Assembly (NCBI RefSeq): GCF_005893125.1
Contig: NZ_VCJS01000099.1
Location: 1-45,527, forward strand
Reading direction: 5' to 3'
DNA length: 45,527 nt
Origin: Nonomuraea basaltis
GTDB taxonomy: Bacteria; Actinomycetota; Actinomycetes; Streptosporangiales; Streptosporangiaceae
Shown here: positions 1 through 7,491 of the stretch, piece after piece
Numbering within the stretch: position 1 is the stretch's first letter
How the letters are laid out: the number at the start of each line of letters is the position of its first letter
The notes under the pieces: generated by a model
Databases searched by the model: none
The model's input: the letters and a program-made list of their open reading frames with translations, nothing else
What the model was told of the DNA's origin: nothing
Position numbers and translations under genes: made by a program

Positions 1-2
1 GG

Positions 3-365
3 CGGGCCGTGGTGCTGGCCGCGGCCGACCCGGCCAACCCGTACGGCGCCGCACTCCCGTGGCCGCAGCACCCCGGTGACGTCGGCCACAAGCCGGGCAG
101 GAAGGCCGGATCGCTGGTCGTGCTGGTCGACGGCCATCTGGTGCTCTACGTCGAACGGGGCGGCAAGACGCTGCTGTCGTTCGCCGACGACGAGCGGCTG
201 CAGCCGGCCGTGGACGCGCTGGCCCTCGCCGTACGAGACGGAGCACTCGGAAAGCTGACCGTGGAGCGGGCCGACGGCGCTTCGATCATCGAGTCGCCCC
301 TGGCGGCGGCTCTGGAGGCGGCCGGGTTCCATCCGACCCCCCGGGGCTTGCGCCTGCGGGCCTGA
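3..365 (+). CDS. lhr: Lhr-type ATP-dependent helicase, C-terminal fragment
   Basis: Only the last ~120 codons are in the window; the reading frame is open to the left edge. The fragment has the conserved tail of actinobacterial large helicase-related (Lhr) proteins: an ADPANPYG-ALPWP segment, then GRKAG-LVVLVDG, LYVERGG-TLL, and a closing GF-PTPRGLRLR. The Lhr family are superfamily-2 DNA/RNA helicases that translocate 3'-5' on single-stranded DNA and act in DNA repair; the motor domains lie outside the window. The gene stops at TGA 363–365 and is followed by a strong GC palindrome. In actinobacteria I recall lhr next to a Nei-type glycosylase gene; here the Nei gene lies ~19.5 kb away, which suggests material was inserted between them. 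The identification rests on recalled family sequence. Confidence 0.8.
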   Translation, partial: RAVVLAAADPANPYGAALPWPQHPGDVGHKPGRKAGSLVVLVDGHLVLYVERGGKTLLSFADDERLQPAVDALALAVRDGALGKLTVERADGASIIESPLAAALEAAGFHPTPRGLRLRA

Positions 366-435
366 CCAGCGCCTTCCCCAGTCGGTGCCGCGGATGAGGC
401 CGCCGCCCACGACGTGAAGCGCGGCCACGTTGTCC

Positions 436-457
436 CGGAGGCGCCCGGGCGCCTCCG
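436..457. terminator. GC-rich 22-nt perfect palindrome after lhr
   Basis: The 22 bases are a perfect inverted repeat (half-site CGGAGGCGCCC). It would fold into a stem of about 9 bp with a tight loop. It lies ~70 bp after the lhr stop and ~85 bp before the next likely start. There is no T-tract, so it would be a GC-hairpin terminator or pause of the actinobacterial type. The rest of 366–540 shows no gene. Confidence 0.4.
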
Positions 458-540
458 CCCGTGGTGAATGCGGCAGGTGGAGGGGCCTCGGCCGTGTCCG
501 GACGCGGTGGGTCGTGTACAGCTCCGGAGGGGGTGGAGAC

Positions 541-1332
541 TTGAGTGCCATGGGGCCTCTGCAGCGCTTACGCGCCGACTTCAGCACCGGCAAGAATCTC
601 GAGATCTATCTGACCGCGCTCATCGCGCTGGCGGTGGGCGTGCTCGGCGTCTTCGGCACCGTGGACTCGAAGGTCGTGGGCGCCGCCACGCTCGCCACTC
701 TGGCCCTGGTTGCCGTGAACGCGCTCGGCCCCAGGCACCAGGTCGCCGACCTCGAGTCGCGGGTCGCCGCCCTCAACCGCCTGGTGGAGGAGAGGCTCGC
801 CGGTGAGGCCTTCCTGACCACCGTGAAGAAGGGGCTCGACGAGCGCGTCGCCCGGGCCGACGACATCCGCTTCGCCGGGGTGACGCTGAGCCGCACGGTC
901 CGCGCCCATGTCGACGACCTGCGGAAGAGCCTCGGGCGCGGGGCCTCGGTCAAGGTGTTGCTGATCGATCCGAACGGCACGGTGCCGGAAGAGGCCGCGA
1001 GGAGGAGCACGATCCCCGGCCACTCCGACGTTTTCGAGCACCGGGTCAAGTCCACGATCTACTTCTTGCGGGATCTGGAGGGCTCCATCGAGGTGCGGTT
1101 CCTGCCGTTCGTCCCCGCGTTCGGGCTGGTCCTGCTGGATGCCGGCGACGACGACGGCGTGATCCACGTCGAGCTGGGCACACACCGCTCGGCGGGCCGG
1201 GACCCGGTCTTCACCGTCACCCCGGGCCGCGACCACTTCTGGTTCGAGCACTTCAAGGCGGAGTTCGACCGCATGTGGGAGGTCGGCAGGGAGCCGACCG
1301 AGGCCGACTGGTATCCCGACCGGAAGAGCTGA
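541..1332 (+). CDS. Two-TM membrane protein with cytoplasmic PLD/DUF5919-like domain, unknown function
   Basis: About 263 aa from TTG 541, chosen because GGAGGGGG (526–533) lies 7 nt upstream; ATG 550 is the alternative, and the longer reading from 430 would begin inside the palindrome. Two adjacent hydrophobic segments at about residues 20–37 and 42–60 are followed by a short heptad-like stretch (about 66–90) and a soluble domain. The soluble part has a G-x-VKVLLIDP strand, a FRxLxG-like central region and an HFWFEHFKAEFDRMWE tail. This resembles phospholipase-D-like/DUF5919-type domains from memory, but no HKD catalytic motif is visible. A sensor or effector anchored at the membrane is possible; I do not assign a function. 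It stands alone between lhr and the GntR regulator. Confidence 0.6.
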   Translation: MSAMGPLQRLRADFSTGKNLEIYLTALIALAVGVLGVFGTVDSKVVGAATLATLALVAVNALGPRHQVADLESRVAALNRLVEERLAGEAFLTTVKKGLDERVARADDIRFAGVTLSRTVRAHVDDLRKSLGRGASVKVLLIDPNGTVPEEAARRSTIPGHSDVFEHRVKSTIYFLRDLEGSIEVRFLPFVPAFGLVLLDAGDDDGVIHVELGTHRSAGRDPVFTVTPGRDHFWFEHFKAEFDRMWEVGREPTEADWYPDRKS

Positions 1333-1338
1333 CCTCTC

Positions 1339-1346
1339 TGTATACG
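1339..1346. promoter_or_regulatory. Putative GntR operator / -10 region upstream of the GntR gene
   Basis: TGTATACG lies 11–18 bp before the GntR start. It matches 7 of 8 bases of the TGTATACA palindrome in front of the downstream operon (2089–2096). TATACG would also serve as a -10 element, giving an almost leaderless mRNA, and no Shine-Dalgarno is seen. Autoregulation is inferred. Confidence 0.5.
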
Positions 1347-1356
1347 ATTGCCCGAT

Positions 1357-2034
1357 ATGACTGATGTGACGCTGGGCGCGGCCCATCGGACCTTGCGCGA
1401 CGAGGTCACCAGGGAGCTGCGGCGCCGCATCCTCTCCGGCGAGCTGGCCCAGGGCGAGCGGCTGGTGGAGGACCGGCTGGCCGCGCTGCTCGGCGTTTCG
1501 CGCAACCCGGTGCGCGAGTCCATCCGGGTGCTGGCCGCCGAGGGGTTCATCGAGGTCGTCCCCCGCCTGGGCGCCACGGTCGCGCGGCTGTCCGCCGAGG
1601 AGGGCGAGGAGCTCTTCGACGTGCGCATGGCGATCGAGGGGCTCGCGGCCCGGCTGGCCGCGCGCAAGCGGACCCCGGCCTCGGCCGAGCGGTTGCGGCG
1701 GGTGCTGGAGCAGGCCAAGGAGGCGGTGGAGGACGGGCGGCTGGCAGAGGTGGCCGACCTCAACACCGCCTTCCACTTGGCGGTGGGCGAGGCGACGGGC
1801 AACTCGTACCTCAGCCTGATGATGAAGCCGATGCTGCAGCGGGCGCAGTGGATCTTCAGTCAGACGGCCTCCGCACGCGGCCCGCACTCCTGGTCGGAGC
1901 ACCTCAGCCTGTGCGAGGCGATCGCGGCGGGAGACGAGGACGAGGCGCAGGCCAGGGCCGTCGCGCACGTGGCGGCGGCCAGGCGGTCGTTCCTGGCGGC
2001 GGTCGGCCGCACAGCAAAACACCCGAACGATTAG
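1357..2034 (+). CDS. GntR family transcriptional regulator, FadR/FCD subfamily
   Basis: 225 aa from ATG 1357; TTG 1348 is an in-frame alternative overlapping the putative operator. Residues ~8–70 form the winged helix-turn-helix (LRDEVTRELRRRILSGEL, then LAALLGVSRNPVRESIRVL and FIEVVPRLGATV). The rest is an all-helical FCD ligand domain containing the characteristic LFDVRMAIEG helix and later histidines in FHLAVGEATGN and EHLSLCEAI, typical of metal/carboxylate-binding FCD pockets. FCD regulators usually sense small organic acids or amino acids and bind TGTATACA-like palindromes. Such sites occur upstream of this gene and of the peptide importer operon that follows 91 bp downstream, so it most likely controls that operon. 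The effector is unknown. Confidence 0.9.
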   Translation: MTDVTLGAAHRTLRDEVTRELRRRILSGELAQGERLVEDRLAALLGVSRNPVRESIRVLAAEGFIEVVPRLGATVARLSAEEGEELFDVRMAIEGLAARLAARKRTPASAERLRRVLEQAKEAVEDGRLAEVADLNTAFHLAVGEATGNSYLSLMMKPMLQRAQWIFSQTASARGPHSWSEHLSLCEAIAAGDEDEAQARAVAHVAAARRSFLAAVGRTAKHPND

Positions 2035-2087
2035 AAAAAGCCTAGATAACAACACAGTGTCATGAAACACCACTGAAATGTAAGGTC

Positions 2088-2097
2088 TTGTATACAG
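2088..2097. promoter_or_regulatory. Putative GntR operator in front of the peptide ABC operon
   Basis: TTGTATACAG holds the perfect 8-bp palindrome TGTATACA. It lies ~30 bp before the binding-protein start in the AT-richer gap 2035–2125. TATACA could be the -10 hexamer, so bound repressor would occlude the promoter. A small inverted repeat, GTGT-N6-ACAC (2057–2070), lies just upstream. Confidence 0.55.
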
Positions 2098-2125
2098 TCT
2101 CCTAACCCTTTTCACGGAGGCCCCC

Positions 2126-3745
2126 ATGAGACCGTCCCCCAGGCTCGTCGCGGCACTCGCCGCCCTCCCCCTGGCCTTGGTGGCCTGCGGTGGAGGCGGC
2201 GGCGGGAGCAGCACGCCCGCGGCGCCTCCCTCGATAGCCGACGCCTCGGCCGACAACCGGCCGGTCAAGGGCGGCGGCACGCTGAACGTGGCGCTCAACG
2301 CCGACCCCGACGCGCTCGACCCGAGCACCGCGACCACGCTGGTGGGCCGCGAGGTGTTCGCGAACATGTGCGAGAAGCTCTACGACATCGACGCGACGGC
2401 CACCCTGATCCCGCAGCTGGCCAGTGCCCTGCCTGAGGTCTCCGGAGACGGCAAGGAGGTGACGATCAAGCTCCGCGAGGGCGTGAAGTTCAACGACGGC
2501 ACGGCGTTCGACGCCGAGGCGGTCAAGAAGTCGCTGGACCGCCATCGCACCTGGGAGAAGTCCGCGCGCCAGGCTGACCTGGCGGCGGTGTCCAAGGTCA
2601 CCGTGGTCGACCCCTCGACCGTGAGGCTCACGCTGACGCAGGCGTTCACCCCGTTGACCGCGCAGCTCGCCGACCGCGCCGGGATGATCATGTCGCCCAA
2701 GGCGCTGGACGCCAACGAAGACAACTTCGGGGCGAGCCCGGTGTGCGTCGGGCCGTTCACGTTCGTGAGCCGCACCTCGGGCAGCCAGATCGTGCTGGAG
2801 AGGTCCGCGGACTACTACGACGCGGCCAAGGTCAAGCTCGACCAGCTCGTATACAAAATCATCGTGGACCCGAACGTACGGGCCGCGAACCTGAAGTCCG
2901 GCGACGTGCAAGTGGCCGACCAGCTCGCCACGACCACGGTCAAGGGCGTGCAGGCCGACCCGAACCTCACCGTCGTCGCCGGAGGCGGCCTCGGCTACTA
3001 CGGCATCACGATCAACATCGCGAACGCCGAGGGCTCCACCGAGCAGCCCGGCGCGGTCAGCACGGCGCTCGGCAAGAGCCCCCAGCTGCGCGAGGCGTTC
3101 GAGCTGGCGCTCGACCGCGACCTCATCAACAAGACCGTCTACAACGGCCTGTACGAGCCGGACTGCTTCCCCGCGCCCCTGGACAGTCCCTTCCGGGCCA
3201 AGGACCTGCAGTGCCCGAAGCGCGACGTGGCCAAGGCCAAGCAGCTCGTGCAGGCCAGCGGCGTGCCGACGCCGATCCCTGTCACGCTCACCAGCCCCAA
3301 CGACGCCACCAACGTACGCCTGGCGCAGGTCATCCAGCAGATGACCAAGGAGGCGGGCTTCAACGTGAGCGTGCAGACCGCCGAGTTCGTCAGCACGCTG
3401 GAGCAGGGCAAGTCCGGCAAGTTCGACGCCCTGCTGAACGGCTGGTCGGGCCGCGTGGACCTGGACGGCAACCTGACGAACCTCGTCACCAGCCGCGGCA
3501 GCAACAACTACAGCGGCATGTCCGACCCGGGCATCGACGACCCGATCAAGCAGGCCGCCGCCGAGTCCGACCCCGCCAAGCGCGCCGAACTCTACGCCGC
3601 CGCCATGAAGAAGGCCGCCGAGCTGCGCGGCGTCGTGTACCTGTACCACAGCAAGTACTACCTGGGCATGAGCAAGACCGTCGCCGGCGTCCAGTACTTC
3701 CAGGACGGCCTGCCGCGCTTCGTCACCGCCGGGATCGCCGCCTGA
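2126..3745 (+). CDS. ABC transporter substrate-binding lipoprotein, family 5 (peptide/opine/nickel class)
   Basis: 539 aa. A lipoprotein signal peptide (MRPSPRLVAALAALPLALVAC) puts the acylated cysteine at residue 21, followed by a Gly/Ser linker. The mature part has family-5 marks: GGTLNVALNADPDALDPSTA, the VTIKLREGVKFNDGTAFDAEAVKKSLDR block and a long C-terminal lobe. This class binds di/oligopeptides, glutathione, opines or nickel outside the membrane. A clean SD (CACGGAGG) precedes the ATG. The stop overlaps the next start by one base, and the gene begins an operon with two permeases and two ATPases. The neighbouring gamma-glutamyltransferase suggests gamma-glutamyl peptides as substrate; this is inference. 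Confidence 0.92.
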   Translation: MRPSPRLVAALAALPLALVACGGGGGGSSTPAAPPSIADASADNRPVKGGGTLNVALNADPDALDPSTATTLVGREVFANMCEKLYDIDATATLIPQLASALPEVSGDGKEVTIKLREGVKFNDGTAFDAEAVKKSLDRHRTWEKSARQADLAAVSKVTVVDPSTVRLTLTQAFTPLTAQLADRAGMIMSPKALDANEDNFGASPVCVGPFTFVSRTSGSQIVLERSADYYDAAKVKLDQLVYKIIVDPNVRAANLKSGDVQVADQLATTTVKGVQADPNLTVVAGGGLGYYGITINIANAEGSTEQPGAVSTALGKSPQLREAFELALDRDLINKTVYNGLYEPDCFPAPLDSPFRAKDLQCPKRDVAKAKQLVQASGVPTPIPVTLTSPNDATNVRLAQVIQQMTKEAGFNVSVQTAEFVSTLEQGKSGKFDALLNGWSGRVDLDGNLTNLVTSRGSNNYSGMSDPGIDDPIKQAAAESDPAKRAELYAAAMKKAAELRGVVYLYHSKYYLGMSKTVAGVQYFQDGLPRFVTAGIAA

Positions 3746-4704
3746 TGCTCTGGTTCATCCTCCGGCGCTGCGGCTCGGCGGTGATCGTGCTGTTCCTGGC
3801 CAGCGTCCTGATCTTCCTGGGGATCAGGGCGCTGCCCGGCGACCCGGCCACGGTCATGGCGGGCGAGGAGGCCTCGCCCGCCGTCGTCGCGGCCATCCGG
3901 CACGAGTTCGGCCTGGACAAGCCGCTGCCCGCCCAGTACGTCGACTATGTCGCCCAGACCCTCACCGGCAACCTCGGCCGCTCGACGCAGGACCAGCTCC
4001 CGGTGCTCGACATCATCGTCGAGCGGCTGCCCGTGACGCTGGAGCTGTCGGCGCTGGCCATGCTCGTCGCCATCGTCGTCGGCGTGGGCGCCGGCATCGT
4101 GGCGGCCGTCCGCCGCGGCCGGATCGCCGACTACGTGGCCACCGGATTCGGCCTGGCCGGGCTGTCGGTGCCGCACTTCTGGCTGGGCCTGCTCGGCATC
4201 CTGCTGTTCGCGGTCACCTGGCGGGTGCTGCCCGCCTCCGGATACGTCCCGTTCACCCAGGACCCCGCCGCGAACCTGCAGCGCATGATCCTGCCCGCGC
4301 TCGTCCTCGGCACCGGCTTCGCGGCGATCCTGATGCGGCAGACCCGCTCGGCCATGCTGGGCGCGCTGTCCGCCGACTACGTCAGGACCGCCAGGTCGAA
4401 GGGCCTGTCCGAGGTCAAGGTCGTGGGCGCGCACGCGCTGCGCAACAGCCTGACGACCGTGGTCACCGTGCTCGGCCTGCAGCTCGGCGCGCTGATCAGC
4501 GGCGCCGTCGTGACCGAGCAGATCTTCGTGATCCCCGGGTTCGGCAAGCTGACCGTGGACGCGGTGCTGACCAGGAACTACCCGGTCATCCAGGCCGTCG
4601 TGCTGATCACCGTACTCGGGTACGTCCTGGTCAACCTGCTGGTCGACATCGCCTACGCGTTCCTCAACCCCCGGATCAGGCTGTCGGGAGCCCGCCATGA
4701 CTGA
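3745..4704 (+). CDS. ABC peptide permease, DppB/GsiC type
   Basis: 319 aa, starting at ATG 3745 inside the TGATG overlap with the binding-protein stop. The N-terminus (LRRCGSAVIVLFLASVLIFLGIRALPGDPA) is the classic first membrane segment of DppB-type permeases, followed by GLDKPLPAQYVDYV, about five more membrane spans and the EAA-like loop YVRTARSKGLSEVKVVGAHALRN that contacts the ATPases. Length is typical. It forms the translocation pore with the 4697–5554 product. Start and stop overlaps on both sides imply translational coupling across the operon. Confidence 0.93.
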   Translation: MLWFILRRCGSAVIVLFLASVLIFLGIRALPGDPATVMAGEEASPAVVAAIRHEFGLDKPLPAQYVDYVAQTLTGNLGRSTQDQLPVLDIIVERLPVTLELSALAMLVAIVVGVGAGIVAAVRRGRIADYVATGFGLAGLSVPHFWLGLLGILLFAVTWRVLPASGYVPFTQDPAANLQRMILPALVLGTGFAAILMRQTRSAMLGALSADYVRTARSKGLSEVKVVGAHALRNSLTTVVTVLGLQLGALISGAVVTEQIFVIPGFGKLTVDAVLTRNYPVIQAVVLITVLGYVLVNLLVDIAYAFLNPRIRLSGARHD

Positions 4705-5554
4705 CACGCTCGCGGTGTCCATGAGGCGCGGCCGGATGTGGCGGCGCTTCCGTCGGCGGCCGATGCCGATGGCCGGACTGGTGCTGGTGGCCGCGTTCAT
4801 CCTGCTGGCGCTCGTGGGCCCGTTGGTGACCGGCGATCCGGCCGCGCAGGACTACCTGGCCACGCTGGCGCCGCCGTCGGCCGCGCACCCGATGGGCACC
4901 GACGACCTGGGCAGGGACGCCTTCGCCAGGATCACGCACGGCGCCCAGGTGTCGCTGCAGGCCGGCGTGCTGTCCACGCTGCTGGCGATGGTCGCGGGCA
5001 TCCCGATCGGGCTGGTCGCCGGGTTCTACCGGCGCTGGCTGGATCCGGTCGTGATGCGGCTGGTGGACGTGACGCTGGCGTTCCCGTTCCTCGTGTTCGC
5101 CGTGGGACTGGCGGCGATCATCGGGCCGTCGCTGAAGGGCGTGGTGCTGGCGCTGGGCTTCGCGCAACTCCCGGCCGTCATCCGGATCACCCGCGGCGAG
5201 GTGCTGGCGGTCAGGGAGATGGACTACGTGGCCGCGGCCATCGCCGACGGCGCGAGCGACGCGTACCTCATCTTCCGTTACGTGCTCCCGAACTGCGCCA
5301 GCCCGCTCATCGTGCAGGCCACGGTGGCGATCCCGGCGGCGATCATCGGCGAGTCCACCCTGTCGTTCCTGGGGCTCGGCGTGCAGCCGCCGACGGCGTC
5401 GTGGGGCGTGATGCTGACGACCGCGCAGCAATACCTGGGCGATGCGCCCTGGCTGGCCATCTGGCCCGGGCTGATGATCGCGCTGGCCACACTCGGCTTC
5501 AACCTGCTCGGCGACGGGCTGCGCGACGTCCTGGACCCGAGGAGCGGCCGATGA
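4697..5554 (+). CDS. ABC peptide permease, DppC/GsiD type
   Basis: 285 aa. ATG 4697 lies inside the end of the previous permease (8-nt overlap). It has the N-terminal RRRPMPMAGLVLVAAFILLALVGP span, the HPMGTDDLGRD motif diagnostic of DppC proteins, and the cytoplasmic coupling loop EMDYVAAAIADGASD followed by IFRYVLPN. Six transmembrane helices are expected and the hydrophobic pattern fits. It partners the DppB-type subunit. The ATGA overlap with the next gene keeps stoichiometric expression. Confidence 0.93.
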   Translation: MTDTLAVSMRRGRMWRRFRRRPMPMAGLVLVAAFILLALVGPLVTGDPAAQDYLATLAPPSAAHPMGTDDLGRDAFARITHGAQVSLQAGVLSTLLAMVAGIPIGLVAGFYRRWLDPVVMRLVDVTLAFPFLVFAVGLAAIIGPSLKGVVLALGFAQLPAVIRITRGEVLAVREMDYVAAAIADGASDAYLIFRYVLPNCASPLIVQATVAIPAAIIGESTLSFLGLGVQPPTASWGVMLTTAQQYLGDAPWLAIWPGLMIALATLGFNLLGDGLRDVLDPRSGR

Positions 5555-6516
5555 GCCTGCTGGAGATCACCGACCTGACCGTCGGCTTCGACACCGAGGA
5601 CGGCCTGGTGCAGGCGGTCAGGGACATCTCGCTGACCCTGGACGAGGGCGAGATCCTGGCGCTGTGCGGCGAGTCCGGCTGCGGCAAGTCGGTCACCGCG
5701 ATGTCGGTGCCCCGGCTGCTGCCGCCCGACACGACCCGGCTCTCCGGATCGGTCACGCTGGACGGGCGCGAGCTGACCACGCTGCCCGAGGCCGACATGC
5801 GGCACGTGCGCGGCAAGGAGGTCTCCGTCGTCTTCCAGGAGCCGATGACCTCGCTCAACCCGTCGTTCGCCGTCGGATACCAGATCGCCGAGGTGCTGCG
5901 CAGGCACGAGCGCCTCTCACGCCGGGCGGCCCGGAGCCGGGCCGTCGAACTGCTGGAACTCGTCGGCATTCCGGCGCCCCTGCGCAGGATGAAGGAGTAC
6001 CCGCACCAGCTGTCCGGCGGCATGCGGCAGCGCGTGATGATCGCGATCGCGGTGGCCTGCTCGCCCCGGGTGCTGATCGCCGACGAGCCCACGACGGCGC
6101 TCGACGTGACGATCCAGGCGGGGGTGCTGGACGTGTTCCGCGACCTGCGCGACCGGCTCGGCACGGCGATCATCCTGATCACGCACGACCTGGGCGTGGT
6201 GGCCGACATCGCCGACCGGGCCGTGGTCATGTACGCCGGCCGCGCCGTCGAGCAGGCCCCGGTGACCGAGCTGTTCGCGAACCCGCGGCACCCGTACACG
6301 CTGGGGCTGATGAAGGCCCTGCCGTCCGCCGCCGTCAACGGCCGCCTGTCGGAGATCCCCGGCATGGTGCCCTCGCCGCTGACCGACCCGGACGAGTGCA
6401 CCTTCCAGGCCCGCTGCCCGCGCGCGCAGGCCGACTGCCGCACGCTGAGGCCCCCGCTCGAACGGCACGCGCCCGATCATCTGGCGGCCTGTTTCCACCC
6501 TGGAGGCGAGCAGTGA
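5551..6516 (+). CDS. ABC peptide importer ATPase, DppD type
   Basis: 321 aa from ATG 5551, overlapping the permease stop by ATGA. It contains Walker A GESGCGKS, a Q-loop in VVFQEPMTSLNP, the signature LSGGMRQR, Walker B VLIADEPTTALD and the switch histidine in ITHDLG. The C-terminal oligopeptide/dipeptide region has ATFQ-like CTFQARCPRAQADC cysteines, which in this family may hold an Fe-S cluster. It powers import as one half of the ATPase heterodimer with the next gene. All key residues are present. Confidence 0.94.
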   Translation: MSLLEITDLTVGFDTEDGLVQAVRDISLTLDEGEILALCGESGCGKSVTAMSVPRLLPPDTTRLSGSVTLDGRELTTLPEADMRHVRGKEVSVVFQEPMTSLNPSFAVGYQIAEVLRRHERLSRRAARSRAVELLELVGIPAPLRRMKEYPHQLSGGMRQRVMIAIAVACSPRVLIADEPTTALDVTIQAGVLDVFRDLRDRLGTAIILITHDLGVVADIADRAVVMYAGRAVEQAPVTELFANPRHPYTLGLMKALPSAAVNGRLSEIPGMVPSPLTDPDECTFQARCPRAQADCRTLRPPLERHAPDHLAACFHPGGEQ

Positions 6517-7481
6517 TCCTGCGGATCGACAACCTGGTCAAGCACTACGGCCCCGTGCGCGCCGTGGACGGCCTGTCGCTGGAGATCGGCCAGGGCGAGG
6601 TGCTCGGGCTGGTCGGCGAGTCGGGCAGCGGCAAGTCCACGGTCGGCAAGTGCGTGCTGCGGCTGACCGAGCCCACCGGCGGCAGGATCGAACTGGACGG
6701 GCGCGACATCACGCACCTGTCACGCCGGGCCATGCGCCCGCTGCGCAAGGACGTCCACATGGTCTTCCAGGACCCGTACTCCTCGCTCAACCCGCGCTTC
6801 ACCATCGAGCGGATCGTCGGCGAGCCGCTGCTCAGGCACAAGGTCGCCGACCGCCGCGAGACCTCCGGGCGCGTGGCGGCCATGCTGGAGAAGGTCGGGC
6901 TACGCGCGGAGATGCGCTCGCGGTTCCCGCACGAGCTGTCCGGCGGGCAGCGGCAGCGGGTGGGGCTGGCCAGGGCGCTGATCCTGGAGCCCAAGCTGGT
7001 GGTGGCCGACGAGCCGGTGTCGGCGCTGGACGTGTCGGTGCAGGCATCGGTGCTCAACCTGATCACGGATCTGCAGCGGGACATGGGGTTTTCGTGCCTG
7101 TTCATCACGCATGACCTGTCGGTCGTGGAGTTCCTGGCCGACCGGGTCGCCGTCATGTATCTGGGCAAGATCGTGGAGTCAGGGCCGACGGCGGAGATCT
7201 TCGCCGGGGCGCGGCACCCGTACACGCAGGCGCTGCTGTCGGCGGCCCCGGTGGCCGACCCGGTCAGGCAGCGGGAACGGCACAGGATCGTGCTCGGCGG
7301 GGACGTGCCGAGCCCGGTCGATCCGCCCGCGGGGTGCCGGTTCCACACGCGGTGCCCGCTCGCGTACGACGCCTGCCGTACCGACGAGCCCCCGTTGGAC
7401 GATCCCCGTGGGAACGGCCATCCGGCCGCATGCCATCTTGTAACCGCGGACCGCGTCCCCGACGCGGCCGCGATCGGATAG
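6513..7481 (+). CDS. ABC peptide importer ATPase, DppF type
   Basis: 322 aa. GTG 6513 is the start, because it overlaps the previous stop as GTGA and has a strong SD (TGGAGG) 8 nt upstream. Motifs: Walker A GESGSGKS, Q-loop VFQDPYSSLNP, signature LSGGQRQR, Walker B LVVADEPVSALD, H-loop ITHDLS. The C-terminal part has the CRFHTRCPLAYDAC cysteine cluster of the OppF/DppF family. It is the second ATPase of the importer. About 10 nt with a GAGGAGAG SD separate it from the enzyme gene that follows, so it belongs to the same operon. Confidence 0.94.
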   Translation: MILRIDNLVKHYGPVRAVDGLSLEIGQGEVLGLVGESGSGKSTVGKCVLRLTEPTGGRIELDGRDITHLSRRAMRPLRKDVHMVFQDPYSSLNPRFTIERIVGEPLLRHKVADRRETSGRVAAMLEKVGLRAEMRSRFPHELSGGQRQRVGLARALILEPKLVVADEPVSALDVSVQASVLNLITDLQRDMGFSCLFITHDLSVVEFLADRVAVMYLGKIVESGPTAEIFAGARHPYTQALLSAAPVADPVRQRERHRIVLGGDVPSPVDPPAGCRFHTRCPLAYDACRTDEPPLDDPRGNGHPAACHLVTADRVPDAAAIG

Positions 7482-7491
7482 AGGAGAGAGT

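Noticed and set aside
2848..2856. A third TATAC site (CGTATACAA) inside the binding-protein gene
   Set aside because: It lies within codons for conserved-looking residues, far from a start; chance occurrence is sufficient explanation.
568..3649. Long minus-strand ORFs (599 and 515 codons) opposite the GntR and binding-protein genes
   Set aside because: They are antisense shadows: GC-rich third positions keep the opposite strand open, the compositions are Arg/Gly/His-rich, and recognised genes lie on the plus strand.
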